This document shows, piece after piece, positions 45,775 through 56,270 of a stretch of 64,000 nt of DNA. Within the stretch, counting starts at the first letter, position 1. Each line of letters begins with the position of its first letter. The notes under the pieces are model-generated. The model ran no database searches and was not told the DNA's origin. It saw only the letters and a program-made list of their open reading frames with translations. The stretch spans positions 32,436,906 through 32,500,905 of the forward strand of contig AP025046.1 of assembly GCA_036186865.1 (NCBI GenBank), read 5' to 3'. A program made the translations under genes and the position numbers. The DNA comes from Eustoma russellianum (Eukaryota > Streptophyta > Magnoliopsida > Gentianales > Gentianaceae).

Positions 45775-46247
45775 GTCACCTTCGCAAATCTGTGCCGAAG
45801 CACATCTCTTTTCAAATCAATATGCAAATGCAAGTGCCATGATGCAAGGCTCCTCGTTCAATCACATTTCTCGTTCTCGTATGCAGTTCATATTCACATG
45901 CGCAAGTAAAAGCAACACACAAGATTTCTCTAGCTTGCACATCAATGCTTAGGCTTCAACTAGATCGTCAACACTTAGCCTCTAATACAAGTACTCCTAT
46001 CTTTCTTTCGTTGAACTCTTAGACACCTCGGACGTTCATTTCCTGACCCTTTTAACTCATCCACGTTGAAATCCGAGTCGAAAAACCCATTGGAGCCACC
46101 AAGTTGATTCACCATCCTAAGTCATGTTCCCAAGACTTAGACTACCTCTAATCAGGTCTTAAGACGTCTCTAAGGTCATCCAAGGGTTCCCCGAGCTTCC
46201 CTCCTTCTTCCTCTATTCACCTCAAAACTGATGGACTTCATCCCCTC

Positions 46248-46550
46248 ACATCGATCGATCGATGTGACTTCATACCCTCACATCGATCGATCAAAGTCCC
46301 TCAGAGAACATCGATCTCTCAGCCCCTTATTACTTCGATCGTTCGATGTCCGTCAGTGGACATCGATCTCTCAACCTCACCTACATCGATCGATCGATGT
46401 CCGTCAGTGGACATCGATCTCTCAACTTTTCCCCACTTTGATCGATCGATGTCCGTCAGTGGACATCGATCCCTCAGTCCACCTATACATCGATCGATGT
46501 CCTCTGATCGATGTCCTTCAGAGGACATCGATCGATCGATGTCAGCGTCT
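46248..46550. repeat. ATCGATCG palindrome array in the element I LTR
   Basis: About seven units combine ACATCGATCGATCGATGT (exact at 46248-46265 and 46383-46400) with CGATGTCC-GTCAGT-GGACATCG hairpins and CATCGATCTCTCA. The other LTR carries a partly decayed equivalent at 62459-62715. Confidence 0.88.
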
Positions 46551-47100
46551 CCTCAGAGTTTCATCTGCGAATTTCTGCAGAACCATCAACCAACTTGATC
46601 CCAATTTCATCCCATTTCATTCAAGCCTAATCCTGCTATCATTCATGTTTAATACTAAAGATTCGCTATGCACATCGCAAGCAAGATCCAAGCCTAGTAC
46701 ATACTTTTCCAACCTCATCAACCCTAAAAATCCCACCTTTTCCCTCAAACCCACGTAGCAACGAAATCACAACAAAAGGGGTTCACGGGGGAGGGGTTTG
46801 CAAGATTTCACGTAATCAACAACAGCAACGAATGCTCTTTCATATACATCGGCCAAACTCGAAACCAAGCACATAGATCATCTACAAATAATCACATAAC
46901 GAAACTACTGCATGGTGATCCAATTTGATAACAAAATAGGCTCGTTTTCTTTCACAAATCGTAGGAACTTATAAGAAAGTTACTTGCCTTTGATTACTCA
47001 AAGAACGAAGGAAGATCGGACGAAGATTGAAGGATGGATCTTGAAGAATCCATGCCTAGGGTTTGAGAATGTCAAATGTCGCCTATGGGGATGGAGGCTG

Positions 47101-47151
47101 CGTCAGTTTTCTCTGCGTAATGAGAAAACTGACGTTCTATCAGTTTTTATA
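47101..47151 (-). promoter_or_regulatory. TATA box and adjacent 13-bp hairpin of element I
   Basis: The minus strand has TATAAAAA (47144-47151). The expected start is near 47120, inside a hairpin with perfect 13-bp arms CGTCAGTTTTCTC (47101-47113) and GAGAAAACTGACG (47122-47134). The other LTR keeps both, with one arm mismatch (about 63275-63326). The hairpin could be the 5' end of the transcript. Confidence 0.6.
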
Positions 47152-47389
47152 TGGGAAGGGGGAAATTTGGAGTTTCTAAATTATATCTATTATCTTATTT
47201 ATCTTAAAGGATAATCCTTTATTATTTAATTCTAATATTAAATACAAATTAATTCTACTATTTAATTTTCTCATTAATTTCTAATTAATCTCATACTTAA
47301 TTCCTAATTCATTACCGTTGACCGTCATTAATCTCCTTTAATTCTTTCTTTGTCTTTTAATTATCCTACGGAGGGTGCGGGGCATAACA

Positions 47390-47402
47390 TTCCACCCCCC
47401 TT
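47390..47402 (-). promoter_or_regulatory. Element I polypurine tract
   Basis: The minus strand reads AAGGGGGGTGGAA directly before the 3' LTR. Confidence 0.85.
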
Positions 47403-47434
47403 ATAAAAAGTTTCGTCTTCGAAACTGGCGTACC

Positions 47435-48163
47435 TTATTGGTAGAGATGTGGATATAGCTCCTTCATTTGCTCTTCCAGCTCCCACGTGGCTTCGCGCTC
47501 CGTATGGTTACTCCACTGAACCTTGACATACGGAATCACACGTCTGCGCAGGACTTGATCTTTTCTATCCACAATCTTTATTGGATGTTCTTCATATGAG
47601 ACATCTTCCTTAACATCCAATGGTTGAGCTTCCAAGATATGGCTTGGGTCCGATACATATTTCTTTAGTTGAGATACATGAAATACGTTATGGACTTGGG
47701 ATAAGCTCGGAGGCAGGGCTAATCGGTACGCTCTATTGCCAACTTTACCAAGTATTTCGTAAGGGCCAATGTACCTAGGGCTTAACTTGCCCTTCACCCC
47801 AAACCTTGCCACTCCCTTGGTGGGTGAAGACTTGTAGGTAGACCTTATCGCCTTCCTCAACTCCAAAGGTCGTCTCCTAGAATCGGCCCAACTCTTATTA
47901 CGATCTTGAGTCACTTTCAGTTTCTCTCTTATCACTTTGACCTTTTCAATCGTTTGTTCCACCAACTCGGGTACAGTGATTATCCTTTCTCCAACTTCGT
48001 CCCAACAAACAAGGGACCTGCAGTTACGCCTATATAACGCTTCGAATGGCGCCATGCCAACTGCACTGTGATAGCTGTTATTATAGGAAAACTCCATCAA
48101 CTTCAGCATGCTATCCCAGTTTCCTTTGAAATCCAAAGCGCATGCTCTGAACATGTCTTCCAA
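47435..48163 (-). pseudogene. Element I integrase C-terminus and chromodomain
   Basis: The open frame runs DSMLKLMEFSYNNSYHSAVGMAPFEALYRRNCRSLVCWDEVGE (integrase core end), then GPYEILGKVGNRAYRLALPPSLSQVHNVFHVSQLKKYV (the GPY/F-like module) and YEEHPIKIVDRKDQVLRRR with VQWSNHTEREATWELEEQM (chromodomain). Chromodomains are thought to steer integration toward particular chromatin. It ends naturally with a stop at 47435. A frameshift near 48163 separates it from the catalytic core. Confidence 0.92.
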
Positions 48164-48790
48164 GGTTTGGATGGTTCTCTCGGATTGTCCATCCGTTTGA
48201 GGGTGGTATGCGGGTACTCATTCTTAACTCCGTACCCATAGCTTTCTGGAATGCCCTCCAAAACTTAGAGGGGAACTTGGGATCACGGTCCGACACAATG
48301 CTGACTGGGACTCCATGTAGGTTCACAATGTTATCCACTAGATATTGGATAACTTTTCATAACGACGTACCAATGTGGCATGGCTATGAAATGAGCCGTC
48401 TTTGTTAATCGGTCTACAATCACCCAGATCATCTCATTTCCATTTCTGGTCTTGGGTAGTCCCATCACGAAGTCCATAGTCACGTGTTCCCATTTCCATT
48501 CCGGAATCTCTAGAGGCTTCATCAAACCACCAGGTTGTTGATGTTCGGCTTTGACTTGTTGGCAAACCAAACACCTTTCAGCAAACTCTGCTATAGATCT
48601 TTTCATTCCCACCCACCAATAGTTTCTTTTGAGGTACCTGTACATCTTTGTGCTGCCAGGATGGATAGATAACCTCGAGTTATGAGCTTCGTTTAGCAAC
48701 TCCTTACGAAGCTCATCATTGTTGGGTACGCACAACCTATTTTGGAACCATAAACTTCCATCTCTTCGCAACTGGAAATCTTTTACTGGT
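48111..48790 (-). pseudogene. Element I integrase zinc finger and catalytic core
   Basis: LNEAHNSRLSIHPGSTKMYRYLKRNYWWVGM and CLVCQQVKAEHQQPGG give the HHCC zinc finger. WKWEHVTMDFVMGLPKTRNGNEMIWVIVDRLTKTAHFI carries the first catalytic aspartate. A frame change near 48335 leads to GVPVSIVSDRDPKFPSKFWRAFQKAMGTEL (second aspartate) and, after another shift near 48190, to the catalytic glutamate region. At least two frameshifts make it inactive. Confidence 0.9.
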
Positions 48791-48797
48791 TCCGCAG

Positions 48798-49282
48798 TTA
48801 GTTTATCACGAATTCTCTTAGCGCTGCGTCTCCATACTGCGCCTCTTTGATCCTGTCCACCAAGTCTGGGCTGATGGATAAAGCCGTCAGAACATTCGCT
48901 ACGGAGTCCACCACTTCGAGGTCAAACTCCTCAATTTCTCTTTCCAATGGAGACTGTCTTGCGTGGCTAGACTTCCTGCTCAGTGCATCTGCCACTCTGT
49001 TGGCCTTACCCGGATGGTAGTTGATGGTTAGGTCATAGTCCTTAAGTAGCTCCAACCATCTTCTCTGTCTCATGTTTAACTCCTTCTGCGAGAATAGGTA
49101 TTTCAAACTCTTATGATCAATGAACACAGCATATTTCTCTCCATATAGATAGTGTCTCCAGATCTTAAGAGCAAATACCACAGCTGCGAGTTCCAAGTCA
49201 TGCGTCGGGTAGTTATGCTCGTATGGCTTCAATTTTCTTGACGCGTACGAAATGACTCGTTCATTTTGCATCAAGACACAAC
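48798..49282 (-). pseudogene. Element I RNase H, exon 2
   Basis: After the intron the frame reads GCVLMQNERVISYASRKLKPYEHNYPTHDLELAAVVFALKIWRHYLYG, then KSLKYLFSQKELNMRQRRWLELLKDYDLTINYHPGKANRVADALSRKS. This is the gypsy RNase H from the second strand to the conserved YHPGKANxVADALSR end, followed by the linker to integrase. The domain's beginning (VIYSDASKKGLG) lies on the other side of the intron at 49283-49352. Confidence 0.92.
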
Positions 49283-49352
49283 CTATGAACAGAACGTTAA
49301 GTTAAGACTAGCATATGTATATACAATGCATTAAATGTAATGATGTACATAC
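49283..49352 (-). other. Putative 70-nt spliceosomal intron in element I RNase H
   Basis: On the minus strand exon ...AAAGGACTAG is followed by GTATGTACATC, and the segment ends TTCATAG before GTTGTGTCTTG. Removing it joins SKKGLG to CVLMQN in frame, exactly the continuous motif of gypsy RNase H. A CTTAAC branch-point-like word, present twice, lies about 12-20 nt before the AG. Unspliced, the RNase H motif is broken. Confidence 0.8.
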
Positions 49353-49703
49353 CTAGTCCTTTCTTGGATGCGTCACTATAAATCACGAAGCCGTTGGTGC
49401 CGGAGGGTTGTGCCAACACTGGGGCTGTGGTCAACCTCTTATTGAGCTCGGGGTAAAGCTCTGCTCGCATTCAGCAGTCCATTCGAACTTAGTCTTCTTC
49501 TGTGTAAGTCGGCTCAATGGCACTGCTATCGTTGAGAATCCCTCAACAAACTTCCTATAGTAGCCTGCCAAGCCTAAGAAGCTTCTTACTTCAGTCACGT
49601 TTGTAGGTCTTGGCCACTCTGTGATGGCTTCTATCTTCTTAGGATCTACCGAGATCCCATCCTCAGAAATCACGTGACGAGAAAGGCTACACTCCTTAGC
49701 CAA
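49353..49703 (-). pseudogene. Element I RT thumb/connection and RNase H, exon 1
   Basis: The frame gives HVISEDGISVDPKKIEAITEWPRPTNVTEVRSFLGLAGYYRKFVEGFSTIAVPLSRLTQKKTKFEWTAECEQSF. After a small indel near 49440-49455 it reads ELNKRLTTAPVLAQPSG and TNGFVIYSDASKKGLG, with the first catalytic aspartate of RNase H. A frameshift at about 49690 also separates it from the RT palm frame. Confidence 0.9.
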
Positions 49704-50563
49704 AATTCACACTTGTTGAATTTGGCGTAGAGCTTTTGTTGTCTCAGGATTTGCAACACCACTCTTAAGTGTTCGGCGTGTGCTTGCTCGTCGGGAGAGT
49801 AGACTAGGATGTCATCGATGAACACCACCACGGATTGGTCCAACTGCTCTCGGAATACAGTATTCATCAAGTCCATAAAAGCTGCTGGGGCATTAGTTAA
49901 TCCAAAAGGCATCACTAAAAATTCGTAGTGCCCGTATCGAGTCCAAAAAGCCGTTTTAGGTACGTCTCCGGCTTTCACAAGCAGCTGATGATACCCTTGA
50001 CGAAGATCAATCTTTGAGAACCAGCGAGCTCCCTTTAGCTGATCAAATAAATCTTCGATCCTTGGCAGAGGATATTTATTCTTAATGGTGATCTTGTTCA
50101 ACTCTCGGTAATCGATGCATAACCTCATGCTGCCATCTTTCTTCTTTACGAATAAAACTGGAGCTCCCCAAGGAGATACGCTGGGACGAATTAACTTCTT
50201 GTCCAACAATTCCTGAAGTTGCCCCTTTAGCTCCTTAAGTTCTGTTGGGGCCATTCTGTAGGGTGCCTTAGATATAGGTTCGGCTCCGGGTATCAAATTG
50301 ATCTCAAACTCCACTTCCCTTGATGGCGGCACTCCTGGCAAATCATCCGGAAATACATCCTTGAACTCATTGATCACCGGAATTTGATCTATAGAGGGAA
50401 CCTCTTGCTTCACATCCAATGCATACGCCATATATCCCTCTGCTCCTTTCTGTAAGGCTTTAAAGGCCTTAATCGCTGTTAAGTATATCTTCCTTGGAGC
50501 TTTGGTCATCTTGACATTTCCTTGTATCGTGATGTCATTCATCTCAGGGTCCTTAAGGGTCAC
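49670..50563 (-). pseudogene. Element I reverse transcriptase
   Basis: A nearly intact open segment. VPSIDQIPVINEFKDVFPDDLPGVPPSREVEFEINLIPGAEPI leads to PYRMAPTELKELKGQLQELLDKKLIRPSVSPWGAPVLFVKKKDGSMRLCIDYRELN. Next come KYPLPRIEDLFDQLKGARWFSKIDLRQGYHQ, TAFWTRYGHYEFLVMPFGLTNAPAAFM and the catalytic VFIDDILVYS. Gypsy RT motifs 1-6 are complete, and the YxDD-equivalent FIDD is intact. It is interrupted upstream by a TGA near 50608 that replaces the tryptophan of GMDWL. Confidence 0.93.
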
Positions 50564-50605
50564 TTGCTTAAGCTTACAATCGATACTGGCATGATTCTTG
50601 GTCAG

Positions 50606-50874
50606 TCAATCCATGCCCAATATGACATCAAATTCCTTCATCGGGATTGGAACTAAAGTCACCGAGAATAACTTCCCATCGTATTCCAAATCACAATCTT
50701 TGTACTGGTGGTGAGAAACCAGTACTTGCTCGCCTGCTGCCTGCACCCTAAAGGGGTTCTCAAGCCATTCAGGAAAACAGTCGAGCCCTTTGGCGAATCG
50801 CTTAGAAATGAAGGAGTGGCTAGCTCCACTATCAAACAATATGTTTGCAGTTACTTTATTGACTAGAATCACGC
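50606..50874 (-). pseudogene. Element I aspartic protease, exon 2
   Basis: From the splice acceptor the frame reads VILVNKVTANILFDSGASHSFISKRFAKGL (D-S-G triad), VSHHQYKDCDLEYDGKLFSVTLVPIPMKEFDVILGMD. This is a typical chromovirus protease. The preceding VVTG is encoded upstream of the intron at 50875-50983. The terminal GMDWL motif is broken by TGA. Confidence 0.9.
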
Positions 50875-50983
50875 CTAAACACAAAAGTGTAACACAAGAA
50901 TGTTTCACATAAAACACCTTTAATCATCATTTAAAAGTCTAAAAATTTCAACTTAAGCTACTATAATTAAACTTAAGCCGTAC
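50875..50983 (-). other. Putative 109-nt spliceosomal intron at the element I gag-protease junction
   Basis: On the minus strand GTGACAG is followed by GTACGGCTTAAG; an AT-rich segment ends TTTTGTGTTTAG before GCGTGATTCTAG. Splicing joins ...ANVVTG to VILVNKV in frame, reproducing the conserved VVTGTI-like motif before protease. The intron itself contains stops. Excising element J at its TSD also keeps this frame continuous with gag. Confidence 0.8.
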
Positions 50984-51017
50984 CTGTCACTACATTGGCG
51001 TCCTCCTTGACTTCAGC

Positions 51018-54000
51018 TGTAGCGCTCCGCTCCCGAACCGTAGCATCAGGAACGGTGCACTCGCCGTATCTCACTAAGGAGAATATAGGCGTCGATACAA
51101 ATCAACTACACGTCATCATAATAACGTAGATCAAAGTCCGCAGAAGTCATTACTAAAATCATCGATAAAATAATCATCATCATTGATACTATGTCGAAGG
51201 GTTTCTTAATCAATACAATAGTCAATATAAACACTGATCTTGTTAATACATAAGCCTCTAATTTCAAAATAACTGCCTCACCAACCCACAAAAGTCTCGT
51301 CTGAATATCCTAGGTCTCAATATCTCCCGTCTCGATCTTCCACGGTATACTAACTCCTGTGTGGGCATACCCTAACTTCTCTTACCTGCAAAACTGGTGA
51401 GTGGTGGTGTGAGCCAAATCAACGGGCTCAGTAAGCAACCTACATATACTTGTTATAGAAATCATACATGCAGAAGCAAATACAAATAACATTCATAGTT
51501 AACATACATGTCCTTAGTCCGCAATAATTTCACTCAATTATCTTTAACAGTTAAGACTTCGAAAATAATTACAAAATAAATAACTCATCAGCTCAATCTA
51601 CCTTACCGTGATGCATGCTCTTCTCAAGTATGACATACACAACAAACAAATAATCACATAAACAAAGAAAAAGACAATGTATACCAACGAAGTAGATAAG
51701 TCGCAGAAAGTAAGTCACTCCACATAATAATGCGCAACTTCATGATGCATGTCCTATTATGCATGTCACACGCAACGAAGTCATGTCACATGGAATGCCG
51801 ATATCTCCACCATGCAATGCATGAACCCGGGTCCTAACTGAGTGGCTGTAGGTCGTACACCCCACAGTCACCATACTGAGTGTGCGTGGCTGCGCCACTG
51901 CACACCATCCTGAGTGTCGTGGCCTCGCCACCGTACACCATCCTGAGCGCCCGTGACCCGTACGTCACGACCCGCCATCATGCAATGCACGTGCCATGAA
52001 TGCAAACAACACAATCTCCTGAGGCCCCTGGCCCATCCTCACCATACTCCGGCACTCGAATCTAGGTTCAATTATTTCTGGAATTTATTTCTAATTTTCT
52101 GATATTTATTTATATTTTCCTATAATTATTACTATTAATTAAGTTATATTTATATCATGTTCTGGGTCGAGGCCTGCCACCGCAACCGGCCCGTTGGCCA
52201 TTCAGCCTGGCTCGACGGCCTGCCTGGCCCGACTCTCTTTTCTTTCATCTCACTTTTATTTTCATTCTCATTTCTGTTCTTCATCTTCCTTTAATCTAGT
52301 GTATCCACACTCATACATACACACAGTTCACATGTAGATACATATATCACATATGCACACAATTCACATATAGAGGAAAATTCAATTACAGATATGCAAC
52401 AATAACACACTGATGCATGATAAACATAATGAGCATAAATAGACCACTTACATCTGATGCATGACAACATGACGAGCACAAATAGACTATTTACCTCTGA
52501 TGCATGACAGTATAACAAGCATAGATAGACCACTTACCTTGAATCCAGTATTCACTTTGTTCTTCTAGGCTCGAATCTGAACAATTGTAGTAAAAAAAAT
52601 CAACGCTGATAATAAATGTTAATTTGACTTACTTAAAATAATTAGTTCATAGCTTTCTAATTTTTTCCCCAAAATCGATACCGATACACCGATTTACTTT
52701 CCATATAAGATCATGACTTGAATTCCATAAACTTATCAAAATTATATCCTTTTCTAATCCAAAAAGAGCTATCATGCCGAAAGTATATTTTTTTCCCTCG
52801 TACAATTACAACTCTCAGCCTTTATATATAGTTACTATAGCAAACTTTAATTTCAAAAACATTACATAACTATACGGCACATATATAAATCTTTTTTTTT
52901 AGAATTTCATATATCCAAAATTATACCCCATTCATATTCTAAGATATTCACGTTGACTGAGATGTTCAAACAACATACATAAATATACTTTCGGCTTTAG
53001 TTCAATAAAAAAAACCAAACTTTTTATATCTAGATACAAATATATTCACACGACCACTTTTCATACAATCGGCCCTCTTAAATATGTATAACACAATTAA
53101 CACATTTTTTTTTCCAAATTCATCTCATTTTCGATCCTTGAACATACAACATTTACATGTCCTAATCATCTTCATATTTAGACGTGTACATATCTACGAT
53201 ACAACATATATATTAGAATATTCATATAATTTACATCTTATATATACCACTAAATATATCTTCATAATATATATATACACATACATACACACCCACACAC
53301 ACACACATATATATACACACACACATATCGACCACTGTCCTCCTCTCCATTAAATCATACACTTCGGCCTTCAACAAAGTTCACCACTCATATTCCTATT
53401 TCCTTGCTCATCCACTTACCTTTATCCCTATCATAATTTAAATTCAAATGTATTGGTAATTTCTTGTCCATGATACTTATCAATGAAGAGCAGACATAAC
53501 TCTTAGTAATTTGGCAACAAAACTTTCTGCCCATCCCCCCTTAAAAATTAAACCTCAACCTCAGTAGTGCCACCACTCCCCAACCACCTTTTTATTTGAT
53601 CTCATTAATAATTATCAAACTCATTTGTTAGCCAAACTCCTTGGCCCTGCCATTAATGAAGGGAAACCAAACATACCACATTGACAATTTTGTGTAATCA
53701 TGTAAAACATGTATCCAACCCATTATGCATGTCGAATCCCCATGGTGGTTATATGTATGTATATATATATATATAAAAAGTTATACACGGTACGTATTGA
53801 ATATAAGAAAATATCCGATCAATGAATCTTTTGTTTAACAATAGTCGTTATTCTTATAACTACGCATATACAACGGCACTTAGACATTTGAATAATATAT
53901 ATATGTAGACATTCATCTATTCAATTATATATGGATGCATGATCCGAAGTTCATACCAACAGTAAAGTAACGTGTAGAATTTCCTAAAACATATCAAGTA

Positions 54001-54445
54001 TAAAAAATTACTTACATGATGGATTACACTATACCGTACGATTGAATTAGGATTGGGTTGAATCGACGAGACTTCTTCTTCTTCTCTTAGTGTTCTCCGG
54101 TGCTGGCTTGTTGTGGGAAATATTATTATTTTTTTTCGTTGGTTCCTTTCTGAAGAGGAAACAACAGTTTTGTTTTTTTCTCTTCTATGTGGGTGGAATA
54201 AATCAGCTGGGGGAAAAGAAATTTAAAGAAGGGTGAGACATTTTTTTTTAGATAAGGTGGAAGTAACTGATGGTGGGGGAAAATTTCATGGGGAAAATTT
54301 CGTGGATAGTGGCAGGGAAAGTGGGAGGGTGGTTATTGGGAAAATTAAATCCCCCTTCAACTGTTACACACTCTCTCTCTCTCTCTTTTTTTTTACATAT
54401 GCAATTTAAGACACCCTCTTTTATGCATTTTTAACGGTTATAACA
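51018..54445 (-). repeat. Element J 3' LTR
   Basis: 3428 bases from TGTAGCGCTCCGC to ACGGTTATAACA. It contains the hairpin cluster at 51842-51969, CA/TA microsatellites near 53270-53330, and a possible minus-strand TATATATAAA at 52821-52830. Confidence 0.92.
51842..51969. repeat. Tandem hairpin units in the J LTR
   Basis: Units separated by ACACCATCCTGAG(T/C)G spacers carry short stems GTGGC/GCCAC (51886-51898 and 51919-51931) and CGTGAC/GTCACG (51952-51969), plus GGCTGT/ACAGTC (51844-51869). The stem changes G-C to A-T on both sides between units. The other LTR has the same cluster at about 57098-57224. Confidence 0.65.
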
Positions 54446-56270
54446 ATCTACCTCCCTTATAAAAAGTTTTGTCCTCGAAACTTGTGTTTTGCCTAATCAC
54501 AACTTAGTATGACTCTACATAACGAGCCTATCTAGATAATAACCGATATAGGTATCCCTTACGTATTCTGATATGCTACCCAATTCACTTCTTTGCCACA
54601 GAACTAAGTCCTCAATATCATTCTTTATATTAATCTATCTATTGTTTTCGATATATCCTTAAGGGTATCGTCACCATACTGGGGTTTTATAATCCATCAT
54701 TGGTCTATATCATTTCTATATGCAACTATTTATAATCAGTACGTATACTATGATTTTGACTTAACATCTTATTTACTGAACAAATCCCTTAAACTGTATA
54801 TATCTTCAAAACACGTTTTATCCTAGTATGATTCAACTTAGTCATCTTTATCATCCCATATGATGATCTAATCCTTATAAGCCTCAACCCTTAATCAACT
54901 TTCCCATAGTTACAACTTAGAACTTTCATGTACCATCATGTGTGTTCAAGCCTACTTTTCTTTATAGATTGTTATGCTTAGTAACGCTATCACAACTTAT
55001 TGAGGCAATCATAGCTTAGCTCCGCTTGTTCTATATTTTAAGATTCAGCTTAATTGATTACTAACTTAACCATCTTAGGACATACCAAACCACTATGCTT
55101 CTGCGCGCCACTTTGATCCATACTACTTCCTTATTTGGTTATTATAAACGCTAAATTAATCCAATTAAGTCCCCCATGAATACCAACTACTACTTGTTCA
55201 TGCTTACTCTATCGCAATTAAAGCCTACCAAATTCGACAATACTTACAGGTTCTTATATACATCTTCATTTCTTATTGACACTGATATTATCCACTTATC
55301 TTAACAATTCTAAGATTTACATCTTAACCATCATCTAAACCTTTTGCACATAGTATCATTTATCAAGACTATTAGCTTACGCCATGACTAGTCTAACTCT
55401 TCATTTGCATCTACATGTTGATTCCGAACTTAGATCACCACAACTATAGTTACAAATCAAACTTATTTGTACTAGGTTCACCCAAATAACTCGTTGTTGC
55501 TAAGTATTAATACCTAACGGAAACTCTCCCCAATGATAACTCATTTTGTGTGCTAGCTTTGATCATTGCCTGTTTAGGGCTGTCAGTTAATATCCCTACG
55601 AAGACTAATAAATGTTTCCCTAAAACTTATCCCTAATAAATCATTCCTTAATAACTGTTGTCTCACTAATAGATCATTCCTTAGTATACGAACCCACATC
55701 AAATAATCACTCAATTTAAATTGGAAAGCATCGGAGTTTGTATCTTAAATTTGTGGAACCTTACTTCCTTAGCTTATCTATAAACTTCCTTTTTTTTTTG
55801 AGTTCTACTATAGATGGTTATATTAATTAGTAAATTGTTAAACTTAGTGCACTTCTTTCTCTCTCTCTCTTTTTTTTTCAGGGTTGCTGTACTAGGATAG
55901 TCTCTCTAAGAGTCAGAGGAATGGATAAGGTAAGATTGTAGCTCTATGGTGAATAAACAGACAAATCTTCAACCATAGTGATTATGATTATATCTTAATT
56001 CCCAAACCCGGCCATAAAAAATCAAGCTCTTAAAATATAGTCATAACGATGCCATAGGTATGCATACCCCTCAACCGATCATCCCTTAAATCTAAGATCA
56101 TCGCATATTTTTTTTTACAATAACTGCTTAGGACAATGATCATCACTTACGTCTATGATCGTGATTTATCTTCAAGATCATCACCTACGTTCAGATTGTC
56201 GATTAATTCTAAGATCATGGCCTAAATCTATGCTTCCGCCGTGGATCTAGAGCCATGCTCTGATACCAAC
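54446..56270 (-). other. Element J internal region, non-coding
   Basis: 1825 bases with no long open frame and no recognised retrotransposon motif. Repeated minus-strand words such as AAGATCATCR, TGATCATAG and TAAGTTATGA/TAAGCTATGA are scattered, densest at 56085-56220. Related wording (AAGCTATGATCTTATTC) appears in element K at 2600-2790, a possible distant kinship. Confidence 0.75.
56257..56268 (-). other. Element J primer-binding site
   Basis: The minus strand reads TGGTATCAGAGC two bases inside the LTR; complementary to initiator-Met tRNA. Confidence 0.9.

Larger units (their letters stand above)
44809..47389 (-). repeat. Element I 3' LTR
   Basis: 2581 bases from TGTAGCGTCCCGACCC to GGGGCATAACA. 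It contains the five-hairpin array (45497-45774), the ATCGATCG array (46248-46550), a TATA box and a strong hairpin near the promoter. Confidence 0.9.

Noticed and set aside
46231..46758. Open frames rich in Ser-Ile-Asp-Arg (also 29474-29836, 34694-35062, 62441-62770)
   Set aside because: They are translations of the ATCGATCG arrays in LTRs, present in several frames and both strands, with no codon or domain signal.
56257..56268. tRNA gene fragments suggested by tRNA-like TGGTATCAGAGC words
   Set aside because: Each lies at an LTR edge and is a primer-binding site; no cloverleaf sequence surrounds them.
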